Origin: CAZPXH01 sp964591085
Lineage (GTDB): Bacteria > Spirochaetota > Spirochaetia > DSM-27196 > CAZPXH01
DNA: 64,000 nt
Assembly: GCA_964591085.1 (NCBI GenBank)
Contig: CAZPXH010000003.1
Coordinates: forward strand, 124,001 to 188,000
Reading direction: 5' to 3'
Program-made: the position numbers and the translations under genes
Shown: piece by piece, positions 25,348 through 33,463 of the stretch
How the letters are laid out: every line of letters begins with the position of its first letter
Numbering within the stretch: position 1 is the first letter of the stretch
The notes under the pieces: generated by a model
Told to the model about the DNA's origin: nothing
The model's input: the letters and a program-made list of their open reading frames with translations, nothing else
Databases searched by the model: none

Positions 25348-26175
25348 TCACAAGAAGCTCGCGATCAGGTTTTCTGTTATGAGTCCCCAGCCATCCACAA
25401 GGACAAAAACGATGAGCTTGAACGGCAGCGAGATGATAACCGGCGGCAGCAGAATCATTCCCATGCTCATCAGGGTGCTTGAAACAACCAGGTCCACAAT
25501 GATGAAGGGAACAAACAGCAGAATGCCTATCTGAAAGGCTATCCGGAGTTCATTGAGGATGAAGGCCGGGATCAGGACATAGGTCGGAACATCCGCAAGA
25601 TTGTTGGGCGGGCCCAGCCCACCCATCCGCATGAACAAGCGCACCGTGTCGGGGTTCCCCTGCATCTGCCGGTACATGAACAGGCGGAGTGGCCCCTCAA
25701 AGTTATCGTAGGCCTCCTCAAAGGCAATGTCCCCATTGCGGAAGGGGACATACGCATCGTCATAGATCTCCGTGATGGTCGGGAACATGATGAACAGCGT
25801 GAGGAAGAGGGCCACGCCCATGAGCACCTGGTTCGGTGGAACCTGCTGCAGGGACAGCGCGCGCTTGATGAAGTCAAAGACAATGGCCACCCGCAGGAAG
25901 CTGGTCATGAGAATGACGATGGACGGCGCGAGCGTGAGTACCGCGAGCAGGAGCAGAAGCTGGAGCGAGAGCGCAACCTCCTGGTTGTTCTCCGGACTCC
26001 GTACGGTGAGATCCACAAAAGGAATGCTGAGCTGTTCCACGCCTGTGGGCTCGGTGAGTTGGGCAAAGGCAGGCGCTGACGTGAGCAGAAGAAGCAAGAC
26101 GACAGCGCAGAATCGCCGGCCCAGACGCCGGCGCTGACGCAGGCACCGGGGAGGGGGATGTACAACGGGGCTCAT
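25348..26175 (-). CDS. fliP: Flagellar export protein FliP
   Basis: 275 residues. A basic N-terminus and signal peptide (FCAVVLLLLLTSAPAFA) are followed by the FliP core with LAPSIVILMTSFLRVAIVF, QVPPNQVLMGVALFLTLFIM and IVFVLVDGW. Four TM helices after the signal. Start overlaps the fliO stop by 4 bp. Confidence 0.95.
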   Translation of the reverse strand: MSPVVHPPPRCLRQRRRLGRRFCAVVLLLLLTSAPAFAQLTEPTGVEQLSIPFVDLTVRSPENNQEVALSLQLLLLLAVLTLAPSIVILMTSFLRVAIVFDFIKRALSLQQVPPNQVLMGVALFLTLFIMFPTITEIYDDAYVPFRNGDIAFEEAYDNFEGPLRLFMYRQMQGNPDTVRLFMRMGGLGPPNNLADVPTYVLIPAFILNELRIAFQIGILLFVPFIIVDLVVSSTLMSMGMILLPPVIISLPFKLIVFVLVDGWGLITENLIASFL

Positions 26176-26825
26176 CCTCCGGTGCTCCGCTGCAGACGCT
26201 CGCGCTGCTGAACAAGGAAGTCCGTACTTACCTGGCTCCCGTCCACGGACGGCGTGGAGCCCCGGCCAACCACGCTGGCAAGCATCTCCCCAAAGCTCTT
26301 GCGGTTTGCCGGCCGATCAAGCTGGCTCGCACGGAGTGCCACCTGGTCCCGGGTTTCCGGATCATCAATGGCTGAAAGCAGGGTCACCCCGTGATCGGCT
26401 GCGCCTACCAGGAACAACTGCTCTCCCACCTTCAACAGGTGCACGCTGCGGTTTCCCGCAATCACCGTTGAGCTGAGGATCTCCACGAGGTCTGCGTCCC
26501 GTCCGCCGGCAATGGTGGACTTGCGCAGGAAATACATGAGGACGTAGATGGCTCCCACGACACCGGCAATGACCAGAACGGCGCGGAGCAGATCAAACAG
26601 ACCGAAGGTCTGACCGGCGGCTTCTGAATCCCCGGCTTCCGCCTGACTGAAGCCGAGGGCTTCTTCCCCGAGCGGCTCCCGCTGACCCCAGGAGTCACCC
26701 GCACCAAGGGCGGCCTCTGCTCCGGAATCAACCTGACCTACGGAGTCTCCGGTGGAATCCACCGATTGTGCGCCGGCGACGGACGCAAGGCCCACCACCA
26801 GCAGAATTAGGACACGGCGCTTCAC
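26172..26825 (-). CDS. fliO: FliO/FliZ flagellar export scaffold protein
   Basis: 217 residues. Signal-like N-terminus (RVLILLVVGLASVAGAQ), an acidic periplasmic stretch, one TM (about 82-103, LLRAVLVIAGVVGAIYVLMYFLR) and a cytosolic domain with VEILSSTVIAGNRSVHLLKVGEQLFLVG, the usual FliO signature. FliO helps assemble the FliP ring. Length is within the spirochaete range (named fliZ in Borrelia). A 76-bp gap separates it from fliY. Confidence 0.88.
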   Translation of the reverse strand: MKRRVLILLVVGLASVAGAQSVDSTGDSVGQVDSGAEAALGAGDSWGQREPLGEEALGFSQAEAGDSEAAGQTFGLFDLLRAVLVIAGVVGAIYVLMYFLRKSTIAGGRDADLVEILSSTVIAGNRSVHLLKVGEQLFLVGAADHGVTLLSAIDDPETRDQVALRASQLDRPANRKSFGEMLASVVGRGSTPSVDGSQVSTDFLVQQRERLQRSTGG

Positions 26826-26901
26826 TGCTCCCCTCCCATGGCAGCATTGTGCCAGCCAGGCCCGAACCCCCCGATTCAGGCCTCGTCGGCAGCGTCCGGC
26901 G

Positions 26902-27984
26902 TCAGTACATGGAGCTCATCCGCTCCATGGTGGACACGATTTCCGTGACACGGACACCGAAGTTCTCGTCAATGACCACGACCTCGCCCTTGGCGATGAG
27001 TTTGTGGTTCACCAGAATATCAACCGGCTCGCCGGCCAGTTTGTCCAGCTCGATGATAGTGCCTTCGCCCATCCCGAGAATGTCTTTGATCAGTTTCCGG
27101 GTCCGACCGAGTTCGACGGTCATCTCCATGTAAACGTCCATGAGCAGGCCGATGTTTCCCTGCTCCTGGGGTCCACCAGATCCCTGGCCGAATGCCGGGA
27201 ATTGAACGGACTGAACGCTTGTTTGCTGCCCGCCACCCATGGGCGTGCCGCCTCCGCCGAAACCACCTGCCATCGGCGCACCTCCACCGCCGGTCATCCC
27301 GGCAAGGCCTGCAAACGGGTCACCAACACCAGCGGCCGCAAATGGATCGGACGAGGCGGGCTGTCCGGATACCGCCTGCGCGATTCCCAGCTCAAAGTAC
27401 TCGTACAGGGTTTGTGGCCCGCTGCCTTCAATTGCCACCGGATAGGCAAGCACTACAAAGTCACCATCCGGCAGGTCCGGGGTACCGGCGTTCGGTGAGG
27501 GCACGTCATTCATGATGGTCACGCCACCGGCATCACCGAGCGCCGTAGTCATCGGGCCGGCAAGATTGGAGACCGCTTCCCCCAGGGCGTTGAGGCTGGC
27601 ATCATTGAGGTCTACACCGGTCTGACCCATCATCGCACCAGCAATAGCCACCGCGAGATCAGAGGACATGAGGTATCCGTGCTCGCCGGGAGCTCCATCG
27701 CTGAAATTGAGCATGACCTGCACCGAGGAGTCGCCGACCTTGCTGCTCAGCGAACCCGTCTGCATGATCTCCGCCTGCGGAGCGGAGATCGTTACGGACT
27801 TGCCGGTGAGCGCGGCGAGATTGGAACCCTGCGAGTCTGTGGTTGCCGCGATGGCACCGCTGAACTGCCGGAGGGCATCCTGCGAGAATCCATCTGCGCT
27901 CGGCGGCGGTGCGCCGACGTCCATCCCACCACTTCCGGTGAGCAGAGCGTCTATTTCGTCCTGGGACAGTGATCCATCGCTCAT
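26902..27984 (-). CDS. fliY: FliY/FliN-type C-ring protein
   Basis: 360 residues. N-terminal LSQDEIDALL motif (as in FliM, binds phospho-CheY), a CheC/FliY-like middle domain (about 50-200), a Gly-rich linker (about 215-255), and a C-terminal FliN/SpoA domain (MEMTVELGRTRKLIKDILGMGEGTIIELDKLAGEPVDILVN). Forms the switch base with FliM and FliG. The CheC-type catalytic motif looks degenerate (LGEAVSN near 134-140). Start overlaps the fliM stop by 4 bp. Confidence 0.93.
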   Translation of the reverse strand: MSDGSLSQDEIDALLTGSGGMDVGAPPPSADGFSQDALRQFSGAIAATTDSQGSNLAALTGKSVTISAPQAEIMQTGSLSSKVGDSSVQVMLNFSDGAPGEHGYLMSSDLAVAIAGAMMGQTGVDLNDASLNALGEAVSNLAGPMTTALGDAGGVTIMNDVPSPNAGTPDLPDGDFVVLAYPVAIEGSGPQTLYEYFELGIAQAVSGQPASSDPFAAAGVGDPFAGLAGMTGGGGAPMAGGFGGGGTPMGGGQQTSVQSVQFPAFGQGSGGPQEQGNIGLLMDVYMEMTVELGRTRKLIKDILGMGEGTIIELDKLAGEPVDILVNHKLIAKGEVVVIDENFGVRVTEIVSTMERMSSMY

Positions 27985-29018
27985 GCCTGCTCTCCTTCCT
28001 CTTCCATCAGCTCCTCGAACTCGGCTTCTTCAATCTCTTCCAGCTGCTGGGTGATCTGAACGGCAAGCTTGTTGCCGACCTGACCGGGCTTGCAGCGGAA
28101 CTTGGGCCGATCTCCGACTTTCAGCACCATGGGGTCGCTGGTCCGCATGCTGGACAGGCGAACGACGTCCCCCGGCTGGAGCGAAAGCACGTCACGCACC
28201 GTCAACTCCATAGTTCCAATTTCGGCGATCACCGGCACTTCAATAGTGGAAAGCCGGTCCCGCAGAACATTCAGGTTCTCCGTTGTAGCACCCCGCCGGA
28301 TTGCAGCGAACATGTACTGTGCGCTGAGCTTGCCGATGATGGGTTCAATGGTGAGATAGGGCACACAGAAGTTCATCATGCCCTCAACGTCACCAATTTT
28401 GGTTTCCAGGGTGACCAGCACAACCATCTCGCTCGGTGGAACGATCTGGGCGAACTGGGGATTGGTCTCGATTCGGGAGAGGCGCGGACGCAGGTCAATG
28501 ACCTGTGACCAGGCCTCGCGCATATTGCCGAGGATCCGCACGATGATTCCTTCCATGACCGAGGACTCAATCTCGGTCAGGTCACGGTTTACCTTTGCCC
28601 CTTCTCCCTGGCCTCCGAAGAGGCGGTCAATGATGCTGAAGGTGATCGCCGGATCAACTTCAAGGATTGCGGAGCCTTTCAGTGGATCCATGCTGATGTC
28701 CGCGAGGGTGGTTGGATTGGGGATGGAGCGGATGAACTCCTCGTAGGTCAGCTGGTCAACGCTTGCAACGTGAACTCCGGCAAGACTGCGCAGCTGTGCT
28801 GACAGCGACGTGCTTGTTAGCCGGGCGAAGGTCTCATGCATGATGGAGACCGTTCGCAGCTGTTCCTTGCTAAACTTGTCCGGCCGCTTGAAGTCATAGA
28901 TCTTGATCTTCCGCTGATCAGTCGGCGCAGAATCGAGGCTTTCGGTTGGTTCAATGTCTCCGGAAGAGATCGCGGTCAGAAGCTGATCGATCTCGTCCTG
29001 AGACAGTACTTCGGTCAT
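27981..29018 (-). CDS. fliM: Flagellar switch protein FliM
   Basis: 345 residues. N-terminal EVLSQDEIDQLLTAI peptide for phospho-CheY binding, the middle domain with STSLSAQLRSLAGVHVASVDQLTYEEFIRSIPNPT, and a C-terminal SpoA domain. The tail is strongly acidic (about 15 Glu in the last 25 residues). Binds FliG and sets rotation direction. A 68-bp gap upstream separates it from fliL. Confidence 0.95.
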   Translation of the reverse strand: MTEVLSQDEIDQLLTAISSGDIEPTESLDSAPTDQRKIKIYDFKRPDKFSKEQLRTVSIMHETFARLTSTSLSAQLRSLAGVHVASVDQLTYEEFIRSIPNPTTLADISMDPLKGSAILEVDPAITFSIIDRLFGGQGEGAKVNRDLTEIESSVMEGIIVRILGNMREAWSQVIDLRPRLSRIETNPQFAQIVPPSEMVVLVTLETKIGDVEGMMNFCVPYLTIEPIIGKLSAQYMFAAIRRGATTENLNVLRDRLSTIEVPVIAEIGTMELTVRDVLSLQPGDVVRLSSMRTSDPMVLKVGDRPKFRCKPGQVGNKLAVQITQQLEEIEEAEFEELMEEEGEQA

Positions 29019-29086
29019 CCCCGATTGTTCCCCTTCCCCAACTCAAACAATTGCACAGAACTCACACGTGATCAAGTCCGGGCGCC

Positions 29087-29641
29087 TCAGATCACCTCGT
29101 ACTGCACAAAAAAGACATCACTGACGTCTTCAATCATGATCTGGTTGATCGCCGCAAGGATTTCTCTTCGGACCTCGTCGCGTTGAGCCAGGAGGCGTTC
29201 GCGCCGCTGCTGACTGAAGTAGGTAAGGAGGCTGTCCGTGATCGGTACGGTCTTGTTGATCAGCTCGTTGTTGATCCCCTCGTCTTCCATAGGGTAGGCA
29301 ATGCTGACCTGCACTACAAAGGTAAAGCGCTCTTCATCAGCGGTTGAGCCGCGGAGTGGTGGAATGTTGTCAAAGTAGCTGTACACCGGTATCCCTACGT
29401 TGAAGGACTCAGACTCAACGACCGAGCGCGATTGTGCGGCCTGGCCGGGTCCGAGCATCCTCACCGTGATAACGGTAACCGTTACAACAAATACAATGGC
29501 GCCAACGACAATGGCCAGCCATTTCAGAACCTGAATGACAACGCCGGACAGAAAGCCAAAGCGCCTGCCTCCGGAAGCGTCACCGCCTTCATCAAGCGAT
29601 CCTACGTCTTCCTGTTCTTCAAACCCCAGATTGTCGGCCAT
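29087..29641 (-). CDS. fliL: Flagellar basal-body associated protein FliL
   Basis: 184 residues: a cytosolic N-terminus, one TM (about 33-60, GVVIQVLKWLAIVVGAIVFVVTVTVITVRM) and a periplasmic domain ending in AAINQIMIEDVSDVFFVQYEVI, typical for FliL. FliL forms rings around the stator. The ATG is preceded by GGGGGAGGAGG, one of the strongest ribosome binding sites in the window, after a 140-bp gap. Confidence 0.92.
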   Translation of the reverse strand: MADNLGFEEQEDVGSLDEGGDASGGRRFGFLSGVVIQVLKWLAIVVGAIVFVVTVTVITVRMLGPGQAAQSRSVVESESFNVGIPVYSYFDNIPPLRGSTADEERFTFVVQVSIAYPMEDEGINNELINKTVPITDSLLTYFSQQRRERLLAQRDEVRREILAAINQIMIEDVSDVFFVQYEVI

Positions 29642-29781
29642 GACACCCTCCTCCCCCGGCTATATCTGTAATAATCGGAAACGTAGCGCGGGATGTGAAG
29701 GAGAACCTGCCGAGGAAAGGCGCGGGGTCCGACGCTCTGGTAGAGCGCCGGCACGCCTACAGGGTCCGGTTCGGTGTTCCG
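29642..29781 (-). other. 140-bp motB-fliL intergenic region with hairpin and possible internal promoter
   Basis: Most neighbouring genes here overlap or nearly touch. This gap holds a hairpin (CGCTCT-GGT-AGAGCG on the plus strand, 29733-29747) without a T-run, a minus-strand promoter-like pair (TTCACA, 17 bp, GATTAT) and the strong fliL ribosome binding site. Its reading frame is open in phase with motB, but nothing in it looks like a domain. Confidence 0.3.
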
Positions 29782-30528
29782 CTACAGAGTACCGTCGCTG
29801 AGCACAATGATGTCGACTCGCCGGTTGAGAGCCCGGCCTTCCGCAGTGTCATTGTCCGCAAGCGGATTGGTGTCACCCAGACCCATGATTTGGAACCGGT
29901 CCTCAAAGGCGTCATCACCGGGACGGTAGTCCAGAATGGCGCGAAACACGTTCAGACTCCGGGCCACCGAGAGTTCCCAGTTGGACTGAAACTCGCCCCC
30001 GGGATCTGTCGGGACGCTGTCCGTGTGACCCTCCACGCGGAAGGTTCTGTCTGAAAGGCCGCCGGAACTCAGGAACTGCGCCAGGTTCTGGATAACCTCA
30101 CGAGAGGCTTCCAGGTTCAGCTCTGCACTGGCAGGCCGGAACAGCGCATCGGAGGCGAGGGATATGACAAGCCCCCGCTCATCGGGAGTTACGCGAACCG
30201 TCTGGTTTCTGATCTGCGGCTCAAAGAGGCTTACGGCTTCCCGCCGGGCCTCCGCAAGGGAAGTGCCCTGATCCAGGCTGGGGAGTCGTTCCACGGTATT
30301 CCCAAGCTCGGCGAGGGGACCCTCTTCCAGGGTGTTTCCGCCAGTCAGGTTCCCCAGACCCTGGAAGGCCGCGAGAATCAGACGGAGTTGGTACCCGTCA
30401 ACCTCCGCGGTTGTGTACAACAGGACAAAGAAGGTCAGCAGCAGGGTGACCATATCCCCATAGGTAGTCATGAACGCCGGGGCGCCCTTTGGGGGGCACT
30501 TCTTGCACTTCTTCTCTGGTCCTGCCAT
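29782..30528 (-). CDS. motB: Stator protein MotB
   Basis: 248 residues. Short cytosolic N-terminus with CKKCPP, one TM with the proton-binding Asp25 in TTYGDMVTLLLTFFVLLY, a plug/linker, and a C-terminal OmpA-like peptidoglycan-binding domain (VEGHTDSVPT, NRRVDIIVL). Anchors the stator to the wall next to the periplasmic flagella. Three bases separate it from motA. Confidence 0.95.
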   Translation of the reverse strand: MAGPEKKCKKCPPKGAPAFMTTYGDMVTLLLTFFVLLYTTAEVDGYQLRLILAAFQGLGNLTGGNTLEEGPLAELGNTVERLPSLDQGTSLAEARREAVSLFEPQIRNQTVRVTPDERGLVISLASDALFRPASAELNLEASREVIQNLAQFLSSGGLSDRTFRVEGHTDSVPTDPGGEFQSNWELSVARSLNVFRAILDYRPGDDAFEDRFQIMGLGDTNPLADNDTAEGRALNRRVDIIVLSDGTL

Positions 30529-30531
30529 ACC

Positions 30532-31314
30532 CTACTCCGCCGCCGATTCGGCCTTGATTGCTTCACGCTCCACCGGCGGAAGGAAGGCCAGCAGCTTTTG
30601 CTGCAGAATCCGGGGATTGTCACCGCTCTGGATGGACAGAATCCCTTCAACCACAATCTCGCGGGCGCGGGTCTCTTCCTTGTCCCGATCCTCCAGCTTT
30701 GACTTGAAGGGCAGCATCACCACGTTGGCAAGCAGGGAACCGTAGAGGGTGGTAATCAGTGCCGTCGCCATTCCCTGTGCGATTCCCGCCTCATCCTGGA
30801 GGTTGGCGAGCATCGCGATGAGCCCGATCAGCGTTCCGATCATGCCAAAGGCCGGAGCAAGGTTGCCCCAGTCATCAAAGATCTTGATGCCGGTCTCGTG
30901 CCGGGACTGAATCTGGTTGAGCTCGTTGTACAGGATGTTCTTGATGATGTCCGGATCCGTTCCGTCAACAACAAGCTGAATGCCGTTGCGCATGAACTCG
31001 TCTTCCACCTCTTCCAGGTTGTCTTCCAGGGCAAGCAGGCCTTCCCGACGGGCCCGCTCCGAGAACGCGACGAGCTCACTGATGAGCTTGGCTTCCTTCC
31101 AGTCGGTGGCGTTCAGCACGTGCTTCAAATAGCGAGTAATCCCGATAATCCTGTTCAGCGGGTTGGCAACCATCACCGCGCCGAGTGATCCCCCGATTAC
31201 GATCAGCATTGACGGGAAATCTACGTAGTACTGGAAGCCGACGCCGCCGACGAAAACGCCGAAGACAACCATGACAACCGCGAGTACAAGGCCAACGATT
31301 GTTCCCAGATCCAC
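30532..31314 (-). CDS. motA: Stator protein MotA
   Basis: 260 residues with four TM helices; the cytosolic loop carries charged residues that act on FliG (FSERARREGLLALEDNLEEVEDEFMRNGIQLVVDG), and the pore region reads PAFGMIGTLIGLIAMLANLQ. Order flbD-motA-motB is the spirochaete pattern. Three bases from flbD and from motB. Confidence 0.95.
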   Translation of the reverse strand: MDLGTIVGLVLAVVMVVFGVFVGGVGFQYYVDFPSMLIVIGGSLGAVMVANPLNRIIGITRYLKHVLNATDWKEAKLISELVAFSERARREGLLALEDNLEEVEDEFMRNGIQLVVDGTDPDIIKNILYNELNQIQSRHETGIKIFDDWGNLAPAFGMIGTLIGLIAMLANLQDEAGIAQGMATALITTLYGSLLANVVMLPFKSKLEDRDKEETRAREIVVEGILSIQSGDNPRILQQKLLAFLPPVEREAIKAESAAE

Positions 31315-31317
31315 AGG

Positions 31318-31515
31318 CTACTCCTCGTTCTTGAACGCGCCGATCAGGCGTCTGTACTCGACAATCCTATCAAAAACAACCCGGTAGCTCTCACGAACTA
31401 CCAGGCGTTTTCCGCTGAGCATGACCAACGTTGTGTCCGGGTTGGTTTCCATGTATTCGATCTGGTGCGGGTTCACGTAGTAGATGAACCCATCCAGTCG
31501 CGTTACTTCAACCAT
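31318..31515 (-). CDS. flbD: FlbD family protein
   Basis: 65 residues, MVEVTRLDGFIYYVNPHQIEYME with later KRLVVRESYRVVFDRIVEYRR. A small cytosolic protein found between flgE and motA in spirochaetes and Gram-positives; exact role unknown, and distinct from the Caulobacter regulator of the same name. Confidence 0.92.
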   Translation of the reverse strand: MVEVTRLDGFIYYVNPHQIEYMETNPDTTLVMLSGKRLVVRESYRVVFDRIVEYRRLIGAFKNEE

Positions 31516-31538
31516 GCCGGTGCAAGGTACTCAAGATC

Positions 31539-32975
31539 TTACCGCTTGAGTGTAAGAACTTCCTGCAGCATCTGGTCACTGGTCTGAATGGTCCGGCTGT
31601 TGGCCTGGAAGCCGCGCTGCGTGACAATCATGTCTACGAACTGCTCGGCAAGATCCACGTTGCTCATCTCCAGGGCGCCGGCAATTATAGAGCCCTTGCC
31701 CTGGCTCAGCGGCACCGCGATGTCCGCGATGCCGGAGTTGATGCTCTGGCGAAATGCATTCTCACCTACGCGCTCCAGGCCGGCCTCATTGTTGAACGTG
31801 GCCATGGCGACCTGACCGATCGGCCGGTTCACACCGTTTGAGAACACACCGGTGATCACGCCGCTCTGATCAAAGCGGTAGTTTTCCAGGTAGCCCATTC
31901 CGTAGCCGTTCTGCTGGGTGACCCGGTTGGTGTTGGCGCTTGCAAACTGGGTGGTGGAGTTGGTCACACTGCCGACCGTCCCGAAGTTCAGGGCAAAAGT
32001 CTGGGTCACCGGGTCTCCGGGCGCTCCCACAAATCGGGGATCAACGTCGTCCGGATCCACATCAGCCGGAATTGCGCTCTCCGGCACCAGGTAGCTCACG
32101 TCCACGGTGAGACCACCCTCTGTGTCGGTCCCGCCAGCGGCGTTGCTGATGCTCTCAAGCACACCGTCGTTGTCGAACTGAACGATCAGCGTGTTGTCGC
32201 CGGCTGCGTTCGGGACACCGCCAACTCCAAGGTCCGGAATGATTTCCGTGCCATCGTTGGCGGTCATGGTGATGGTGGCAATCCACTGATTGGGTGCAGC
32301 GTCACTCCGGGTCCAGCTGATCTCCAGATCGTGGGTAGTCCCGAAGTAGTCAAACACATCAATGGAGGCAAGCCAGGTTCCCTCGGCAACTTCCGCCGCG
32401 GTGGCGTCATCGCCGAGAACCGGCGTGGTCTTGTTCAGGTTTGACGCCATCAGCACTTCCGTGGTGGCGAACGCGGGCTCCTTGGTGCCGACCGGAATCT
32501 CAATGTCTCCAACCGGGCCGTTGGCATTTACTATCCACTGCCCGCCCGCGAGTTCGGCCGTCCATCCCTGCACGCGCAGTCCGGTGGCGGGATCCACCAG
32601 GATGTTGTCCCGGTCTCTCCCGAAGGTTCCGTCCCTGGTGAACAGCTGCACGTCTCCGTCGCCAACCACAAAGAACCCGTTTCCCTGGATGGCGAGGTCA
32701 TCGCGCACCCCCGTGGTCTGCAGAGAGCCCTGGGTGTGGATGACGTCAACGGCGGCAATCTGCATTCCCAGTCCGATCTGCTGGGGGTTCACACCACCCC
32801 GCCGCTCGGTGGGCTGCGCGGCACCGCGTTGAGTCTGCGAGATCAGGTCCTGAAAGGTGACCCGGCCACGCTTGTACCCGAAGGTGTTGACGTTGGAAAT
32901 ATTGTTTCCTACAACGTCCATCCGGGTCTGGTGGTTCTGCAACCCGCTGACTCCGGAAAACAGTGATCGCATCAT
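31539..32975 (-). CDS. flgE: Flagellar hook protein FlgE
   Basis: 478 residues. N-terminal rod-type helix with NNISNVNTFGYKRGRVTFQDL, variable middle domains, and C-terminal ALEMSNVDLAEQFVDMIVTQRGFQANSRTIQTSDQMLQEVLTLKR. Builds the hook between rod and filament. In Treponema denticola neighbouring FlgE subunits are joined by lysinoalanine between Lys165 and Cys178, with Asn179 assisting. Here Lys165 and Asn179 are at exactly those positions, but 178 is Ser (TCA, 32444-32442) and the whole protein has no cysteine. Twelve bases from flgD. Confidence 0.96.
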   Translation of the reverse strand: MMRSLFSGVSGLQNHQTRMDVVGNNISNVNTFGYKRGRVTFQDLISQTQRGAAQPTERRGGVNPQQIGLGMQIAAVDVIHTQGSLQTTGVRDDLAIQGNGFFVVGDGDVQLFTRDGTFGRDRDNILVDPATGLRVQGWTAELAGGQWIVNANGPVGDIEIPVGTKEPAFATTEVLMASNLNKTTPVLGDDATAAEVAEGTWLASIDVFDYFGTTHDLEISWTRSDAAPNQWIATITMTANDGTEIIPDLGVGGVPNAAGDNTLIVQFDNDGVLESISNAAGGTDTEGGLTVDVSYLVPESAIPADVDPDDVDPRFVGAPGDPVTQTFALNFGTVGSVTNSTTQFASANTNRVTQQNGYGMGYLENYRFDQSGVITGVFSNGVNRPIGQVAMATFNNEAGLERVGENAFRQSINSGIADIAVPLSQGKGSIIAGALEMSNVDLAEQFVDMIVTQRGFQANSRTIQTSDQMLQEVLTLKR

Positions 32976-32987
32976 GGCTGTGCCTCC

Positions 32988-33452
32988 TCAGTCCTGCCAG
33001 ACGCGCTGTACCGCGTCATAGCTGTAGTACCTGTCATTTACCATCACCTGGGGGAACTCGCCGCCGGTGACCTCCGTCACCTGGCCGCTCACCGGTCCAG
33101 CCGGTGTTGCCACCTCAACAGAGCGGCCGATCAGCCCCATGGCCTGACCACTGTTGAGCACGTTTGCAAGGGCCGTGAAATCGCCTGACATGTTGCTCAT
33201 CTGCTCCAGGGTAGAGAACTGGGCCATCTGCGCAATGAACTCACGATCGTTCATAGGAGAGGTCGGGTCCTGGTTCTGCAACTGGGTGATGAGCAGCTGC
33301 AGGAAGTCATCGCGACCGAGGCCCGTCTGGGCTTCCCGGCCCGCCCCGAGGCCGTCGTTGAACGCACGAACCTGCTCCTCCACCTGTGCGCGCTGCTGCG
33401 CGCTGAGCTGATCGGTGAGGGGCGAAAGCGTGTTGGCTGCACTGATCTCCAC
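32988..33452 (-). CDS. flgD: Hook capping protein FlgD
   Basis: 154 residues. Conserved LGRDDFLQLLITQLQNQDPTSPMNDREFIAQMAQFSTLEQM (about 44-85), then a short C-terminal tail in place of the Ig/Tudor domains of enterobacterial FlgD; this short form is normal in spirochaetes. Scaffold for hook assembly. Confidence 0.93.
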   Translation of the reverse strand: MEISAANTLSPLTDQLSAQQRAQVEEQVRAFNDGLGAGREAQTGLGRDDFLQLLITQLQNQDPTSPMNDREFIAQMAQFSTLEQMSNMSGDFTALANVLNSGQAMGLIGRSVEVATPAGPVSGQVTEVTGGEFPQVMVNDRYYSYDAVQRVWQD

Positions 33453-33463
33453 GAGTGCGTCTC

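Noticed and set aside
29642..29781. Open frame after motB as an extra gene
   Set aside because: No start with ribosome binding site, no domain, and it runs into fliL out of frame.
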